Origin: an uncultured Candidatus Competibacteraceae bacterium
GTDB taxonomy: Bacteria > Pseudomonadota > Gammaproteobacteria > Competibacterales > Competibacteraceae
Direction: 5' to 3'
NCBI GenBank assembly: GCA_937872125.1
Contig: CALMNY010000320.1
Coordinates: 1 to 8,680 of the forward strand
DNA length: 8,680 nucleotides
The notes beneath the pieces are model-generated. The model saw nothing but the letters and a program-made list of their open reading frames with translations. It searched no databases and had not been told where the DNA came from. A program made the translations under genes and the position numbers. Numbering within the stretch: the first letter of the stretch is position 1; every line of letters begins with the position of its first letter. Below are positions 5,171 through 8,680 of this stretch, piece by piece.

Positions 5171-6958
5171 ATGAACACCGAGACCGCCGCCGCCGTCGCC
5201 TTCCGCGACGATGCCCCCCAGGCCGAACGCACTGCCGCCCTGGCGGAGTTGCAGCAGGTCTATCGCCCCAGCGACACCCTGACGCCCGCCACCCTGGCGC
5301 AAATCTTCGAGGTCGCTCAGTACGACCCGTTGAACAAGGCGATCCGCAACAACGTCGTGCCCTTCCCCGGCGCCAACCAAGGCAAGCCGGGCATGCAGTC
5401 GGTACTCAATGACGACTGGATCATGAGCCTGCAGGGCGACTACATGGAAAAGCCCGGCGGCCTGACCTTCACCGCCCTGCGCAGCATTGTTGACCAGACG
5501 CCGGTGCTGTCCGCGGTCCTCCTGACCCGCCTGCGCCAGGTAATGCGCTTCTGCCGCATCCAGGAATCGGGCGAGGGCTTGGGCTACACCATCCGCCACC
5601 TCGATAAGGACCATCAACTGGGCACCGATGAGCAGGAGGTCATCAATCGCCTGAATCGCTTTTTCCTGCACTGCGGCTGGGAGTCCAACCCGCGGCAACG
5701 AAAGAAATTGCGCCGCGACAGCTTTCCGCAATTTGTGCAGAAACTGGTGCGCGACACCCTGGTTCTGGATGCCGCCAGTATCGAGACCGAGTTCAAGCGC
5801 GACCGCGCCAAGGGCCTGGACGGGCTCTATGCAGTGGACGGCGCCACCATCCGCTTGACCACCGAGGAGGGCTATCAGGACGACCCGGAGATCTACGCCG
5901 TGCAGGTGGTCGCCGGGCGCATTCGCACCGCTTACACCCACGACGACCTGATCTATGAACCGCGCAACCCGCGCGCCGACGTGCTGATCGGCGGCTATGG
6001 TCTGAGTGAGACCGAGTTACTGGTGCGGGTGGTGACCGGCTTCCTCAACGCCATGTCGGTCAACATCCGCGGCTTCAGCGAGAACCATATCCCGCGTGGC
6101 GTGCTGCACCTGACCGGCAACTACAGCCCCGAGGACCTGACCGCGTTCCGCCGCTACTGGAACAGCATGGTCAAGGGCGTGCAGGGCGCCTGGTCGCTAC
6201 CGATCCTGGTCAGCCGCGATCAGGAGAGCAAGGCGAGCTTTGAAAACTTTGGAATTTCTTGGGATGAGATGTATTTTGCGAAATGGATGACATTTCTTAC
6301 GTCTATTATTTGTAGTGTTTATGGCATGTCGCCGTCGGAGATCAGCTTCGACAGCTTCACCGCCGGCAACACCTCGGCCCTGTCCGGCAGCGACACCGAG
6401 GAGAAACTGGCCGATTCCAAGGACAAGGGCTTGCGTCCCCTGCTGGCCTACTTCGAGTCCCTGTTCACCGACTACGTGGTGCAGGACTTCAGCGACCAGT
6501 ACTGCTTCCGCTGGACCGGGCTGGACGAGGAAGACCTGCAAATGCGCGATCAGCGCGCACGCCTGGTGCTGACGGTCAACGAGCTGCGCGCCGAGGAGGG
6601 CTACCAGGCCCTGGACGGCCCTCTGGGCGAGGCGCCGGTGAACCCGTCACTGGTGGGTCCCTGGCTGCAACTGACGCAGCAGCCAGCGCCCCAGCCGGGT
6701 ATGGACTTCGGTCAGCCGGGGCAGTATGACGAAAGCCAGGAGCAGGACCCGGCGGGGGAGGGGGGGCAAGATCAGGGGCAAGGTCCCGACTTTGGCCAGG
6801 ACCCGGCGCCCGACTTTACCGGGCAACAGGGCGATGAGACGGGACCGGACTTTGGCCATGCGCCCGGGCCGGACTTTGGCCAGGAGCAGGGTCAGCCACC
6901 GTTGCGTAAGGCCCATGATCCGGGGTTGTATGTCTACCGGTTGGGGGAGTGGGCGTGA
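5171..6958 (+). CDS. Phage portal protein (HK97-type)
   Basis: A 595-residue protein. Portals form the dodecameric ring at the head vertex through which the terminase pumps DNA. Features that fit: the TPVLSAVLLTRLRQVMRFC helix (about 115-133), the conserved central part with YEPRNPRADV and GYGLSETELL (about residues 261-287), the SVYGMSPSEI motif (about 382-391) matching the FGVPP-type signature of the family, and SDTEEKLADS following it. After about residue 500 comes an extra disordered-looking Gln/Pro/Gly-rich tail with repeated PDFGQ units, longer than typical, ending LYVYRLGEWA. The ATG at 5171 follows AGGCGG (5164-5169). The stop shares four bases (GTGA) with the next gene. Codons 357-384 are abruptly AT-rich. 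No internal frameshift is seen, including at the G7 run at 6760-6766, where the repeat pattern continues in frame. Confidence 0.9.
   Translation: MNTETAAAVAFRDDAPQAERTAALAELQQVYRPSDTLTPATLAQIFEVAQYDPLNKAIRNNVVPFPGANQGKPGMQSVLNDDWIMSLQGDYMEKPGGLTFTALRSIVDQTPVLSAVLLTRLRQVMRFCRIQESGEGLGYTIRHLDKDHQLGTDEQEVINRLNRFFLHCGWESNPRQRKKLRRDSFPQFVQKLVRDTLVLDAASIETEFKRDRAKGLDGLYAVDGATIRLTTEEGYQDDPEIYAVQVVAGRIRTAYTHDDLIYEPRNPRADVLIGGYGLSETELLVRVVTGFLNAMSVNIRGFSENHIPRGVLHLTGNYSPEDLTAFRRYWNSMVKGVQGAWSLPILVSRDQESKASFENFGISWDEMYFAKWMTFLTSIICSVYGMSPSEISFDSFTAGNTSALSGSDTEEKLADSKDKGLRPLLAYFESLFTDYVVQDFSDQYCFRWTGLDEEDLQMRDQRARLVLTVNELRAEEGYQALDGPLGEAPVNPSLVGPWLQLTQQPAPQPGMDFGQPGQYDESQEQDPAGEGGQDQGQGPDFGQDPAPDFTGQQGDETGPDFGHAPGPDFGQEQGQPPLRKAHDPGLYVYRLGEWA
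6239..6322 (+). other. AT-rich patch inside the portal gene
   Basis: These 28 codons (F357-Y384) are about 30% GC (25 of 84 bases) in a gene otherwise near two-thirds GC. Leaving out Met and Trp, only 4 of 24 third positions are G or C; all five Phe codons are TTT and all three Ile codons are ATT, whereas neighbouring codons use TTC and ATC. Edges are sharp (AGC before, GGC after). The frame and the conserved SVYGMSPSEI motif are intact. TTGAAA (6240-6245) and TATTAT (6304-6309) resemble promoter boxes but are not correctly spaced. Confidence 0.75.
6700..6893 (+). repeat. Degenerate PDFGQ tandem repeats in the portal C-terminus
   Basis: Five imperfect copies of a (G/A)(P/M)DFxxQ-like unit occur from residue 510 to about 574 (MDFGQ, PDFGQ, PDFTG, PDFGH, PDFGQ). 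Near-identical DNA (CCGGACTTTGGCCA or CCCGACTTTGGCCA) shows recent duplication. Spacers are rich in Gln, Gly, Asp and Glu. The segment is probably disordered and may vary in copy number. Confidence 0.75.
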
Positions 6959-8640
6959 GACAGGGGCGCGCGTTAGCGGCAGTTCGCGCGCAGGCTGCAT
7001 TGCCCCCTGAGCCAGCGCAAGCGGCGATCCAGGCCGCGCCCCCCGCCCGCGCCGACCTGGGCGACGAGGTCTACTACCGCCACCCCGCCTACCAAGTCAC
7101 CCACGGCAAGGTTATTGCCCATGGTCAGCATGGCGCTACCTGCCGCCACGAGGATGGCGAGACGCATCAAGTCCTATGGGCAGACCTCCTCGGCCACCGC
7201 AAGCGCCGGGAGCGGGCCTTCCGCCTGGTGGACCAGGGCGAGGACGGCGCCATCCTTGCCGACGAGCGTGGCCAGCGTCATTTCCTTGCCGGGGAGATTC
7301 CCTGGCCGGAAGCGGACCCGGCGGTTGCGGTTGTGCCGGACCCGGACCCGGACCCGACCGACCCCCGTGACGACCCCGCCCAACCCCTGGCCAAGGCCCT
7401 GTTGGTCGACCTGGCCCCCTTGTCCTGCGGCTGCACCGATCAGGCCCTGGAAACCCTGCACAAGGCCCTGAGTGAGGATCAGCCCGACATCTGGGCGCCC
7501 CACGACAGCCTGTGGATCAGGGACCTGATCGAGCGCCTGACCGCTGACGGCCTGGCCCCCCTCGAGGAGTTGCGCGTCAGCCTGTGGGCGTGGCTGGAAG
7601 GCCAGTTTCACATCACCCACCCCGTCCCGCCCCCCGATTTGCTGGCCCCCTGGAGCCCGTCGCTGGCGGCATCAGTCAAGGCGTACCTGCAAGGCAAGCC
7701 CCAGGGCGACTGGAGCGCTCAGGATTGGTCGCTGTGGGTCGACTACCTGATCCGCACTCACTTACCCGTGGAGCGACTGCAAGCCGCGGTGAGCGCGGCG
7801 CAGCGCCAGGGCACGGTGCTGGGGGCGATTCGCGCCACCCTGGCGGAAAACCTCGCCCCGGTCCAGGCCCTGGCCATTGTCGAGGCCATCCGTGCCGCCG
7901 GCACCCTGGCGCGGGCCGAGGACCTGGCGCACCTCAACCGCACCCAGGCCGCCTATGCCCAGGCCAAGGGCGCTGATCTGATCGTTGACCTGACCGACCG
8001 TGCCCGCCATGGCATCAAGCGCCTGGTACTTGACCACCTGGAACAGCATCACCTGTCCGGGGTCAGCGCCCCCGCCGATTGGCAACCACTGGAGCAGGCC
8101 CTGCGCGACCAGTTTGGCGACCTCAACCGTGACTGGCGGCGTATCGCCCTCACCGAGGTTGGCGAGGCGCACAACCAAGGCTTCATCGCCACCCTGCCGG
8201 CGGGGACCTATGTCCGGCGCCTGGAAGTCTATGCCGGGGCCTGCGCCTTTTGCCAAAAGATCGACGGCGCCATCCTGCAAGTGGTCGACCCGGCCAAGCC
8301 GGATAAGGACTGGGATCGCGAGGTGTGGGCGGGCAAGAGCAACGTCGGGCGCTCGGGCAGCCCGCGCAAGCGTGTCGGCAACGTTCTGGTGGAGCGCACC
8401 GACAGCGAGTTGTGGAAGATCCCGGCGGGGCTGGTGCATCCGCATTGTCGCGGCCGGTTCGTCCAAATTGATGGCATCGCCCAGCGCGATGACCTGACCC
8501 GCTGGCTGTTTGAGGAGATCGTGCCGCCCGACCCAGCGCCGGGCAATGCCTCGCCGGGGCCGGAACCCGACCCCAAGCAGGATTTTGCCGCCTGGGTGGC
8601 ATGGCAGTTGCGCCAAGCGCGTCCCGCCGCGGAGAGCTGA
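6955..8640 (+). CDS. MuF-type minor head protein with N-terminal SH3-like domain
   Basis: A 561-residue protein in the usual place after the portal. The C-terminal third has the MuF signature: IALTEVGEAHNQG (397-409), CAFC (C430/C433), GRSGSPRKRVG, and HPHCRGRF (H495, H497, C498), a probable Cys/His metal site. MuF proteins bind the portal and enter early heads in low copy. The N-terminus has a compact beta-type region (about 34-113) with GDEVYYRHP, HGKVIAHGQHGATC and a glycine-rich EDGAILADERG, resembling an SH3/KOW-like barrel; a PDPDPDP linker follows, then a long helical Ala/Leu-rich middle. I chose GTG 6955, 5 nt after GGGGGAG (6943-6949), giving a 4-nt overlap with the portal stop; GTG 6949 overlaps that ribosome site. 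The fusion could add a nucleic-acid or protein-binding step, which is not shown by the sequence. Confidence 0.85.
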   Translation: MRQGRALAAVRAQAALPPEPAQAAIQAAPPARADLGDEVYYRHPAYQVTHGKVIAHGQHGATCRHEDGETHQVLWADLLGHRKRRERAFRLVDQGEDGAILADERGQRHFLAGEIPWPEADPAVAVVPDPDPDPTDPRDDPAQPLAKALLVDLAPLSCGCTDQALETLHKALSEDQPDIWAPHDSLWIRDLIERLTADGLAPLEELRVSLWAWLEGQFHITHPVPPPDLLAPWSPSLAASVKAYLQGKPQGDWSAQDWSLWVDYLIRTHLPVERLQAAVSAAQRQGTVLGAIRATLAENLAPVQALAIVEAIRAAGTLARAEDLAHLNRTQAAYAQAKGADLIVDLTDRARHGIKRLVLDHLEQHHLSGVSAPADWQPLEQALRDQFGDLNRDWRRIALTEVGEAHNQGFIATLPAGTYVRRLEVYAGACAFCQKIDGAILQVVDPAKPDKDWDREVWAGKSNVGRSGSPRKRVGNVLVERTDSELWKIPAGLVHPHCRGRFVQIDGIAQRDDLTRWLFEEIVPPDPAPGNASPGPEPDPKQDFAAWVAWQLRQARPAAES

Positions 8641-8641
8641 C

Positions 8642-8680
8642 ATGCCGGACTGGGTAAAAGATGAATCAGCTTGGGCCAAG
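8642..8680 (+). CDS. Start of next head gene (partial, WVKDE-type N-terminus)
   Basis: ATG 8642 follows GGAGAG (8631-8636) with a 5-nt spacer and lies one base after the MuF stop. The 13 visible codons read MPDWVKDESAWAK. I recall a W-V-x-D-E-x-x-W-x-(R/K)-A-K start in phage head proteins, where it forms a small N-terminal domain in front of protease, scaffold or other head functions. After portal and MuF, a prohead protease or scaffold gene would be expected. The gene is cut by the window edge, so only the start and likely module are supported. Confidence 0.65.
   Translation, partial: MPDWVKDESAWAK

Noticed and set aside
4453..5232. 259-codon minus-strand frame across the lysis cassette
   Set aside because: It crosses the terminator region, repeats and the portal start, and is Arg/Gly-rich without motifs.
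6239..6322. Promoter or diversity-generating template in the AT-rich portal patch
   Set aside because: Promoter-like boxes are wrongly spaced, and there is no second similar copy or reverse transcriptase, so a DGR is not supported.
6760..6766. G7 run as a slippage or frameshift site in the portal gene
   Set aside because: PDFGQ repeats continue in the same frame after it and the shifted frame gives only Arg-rich sequence; it remains a possible sequencing-error spot.
7762..8679. 305-codon minus-strand frame opposite the MuF gene
   Set aside because: Shadow of a gene with clear MuF motifs; no recognisable domain or ribosome site.
1..8680. tRNA, rRNA, CRISPR array, insertion sequence or attachment site
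   Set aside because: No cloverleaf, regularly spaced repeats, transposase motifs or integrase-linked core were seen on either strand.

Overview
The window is a GC-rich (mostly about 65-70% GC), single-strand, densely packed phage or prophage segment. It carries the end of a pre-packaging module, the DNA-packaging genes, a lysis cassette and the start of the head-assembly genes. All supported genes are on the + strand; the long minus-strand frames are GC-driven shadows. The host is probably a GC-rich proteobacterium, perhaps a gammaproteobacterium. That is inference from composition and from the family look of the small Cys-rich proteins; nothing in the window names a species.

Layout: a possible tail of an upstream gene (2-52); an HU-like DNA-binding protein (94-384); a family-19 glycosidase endolysin (384-1013); two Cys-rich, probably zinc-binding proteins that overlap by 40 nt (1038-1547, 1508-1864); small terminase (1870-2388); large terminase with an extra four-Cys tail (2389-3981); a Trp/Arg-rich 70-residue protein (3986-4198); a 66-residue CPCSCWLC protein (4195-4395). 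A hairpin plus T6 terminator (4407-4454) closes this first transcription unit. The second part has a two-TM holin-like protein (4585-5085), an out-of-frame Rz1-like lipoprotein candidate (about 4892-5131), an HK97-type portal (5171-6958), a MuF-type minor head protein with an added N-terminal beta domain (6955-8640), and the first 13 codons of the next gene (8642-8680).

How they fit together: the small and large terminase subunits would recognise and pump DNA through the portal into a head whose early assembly involves the MuF-like protein. The endolysin, holin and lipoprotein would act at the end of infection. Lysis is split: the endolysin is upstream of terminase and the holin and lipoprotein are between terminase and portal. 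Most junctions are overlaps or gaps under 10 nt, which suggests translational coupling.

No defence island, RNA gene, CRISPR array, IS or retroelement is visible. The least explained signals are a 15-bp perfect direct repeat bracketing the lysis cassette, mutually exclusive hairpins at the holin ribosome site, two sharply AT-rich patches inside otherwise GC-rich conserved genes, and a concentration of small Cys-rich proteins of unknown role around the terminase.
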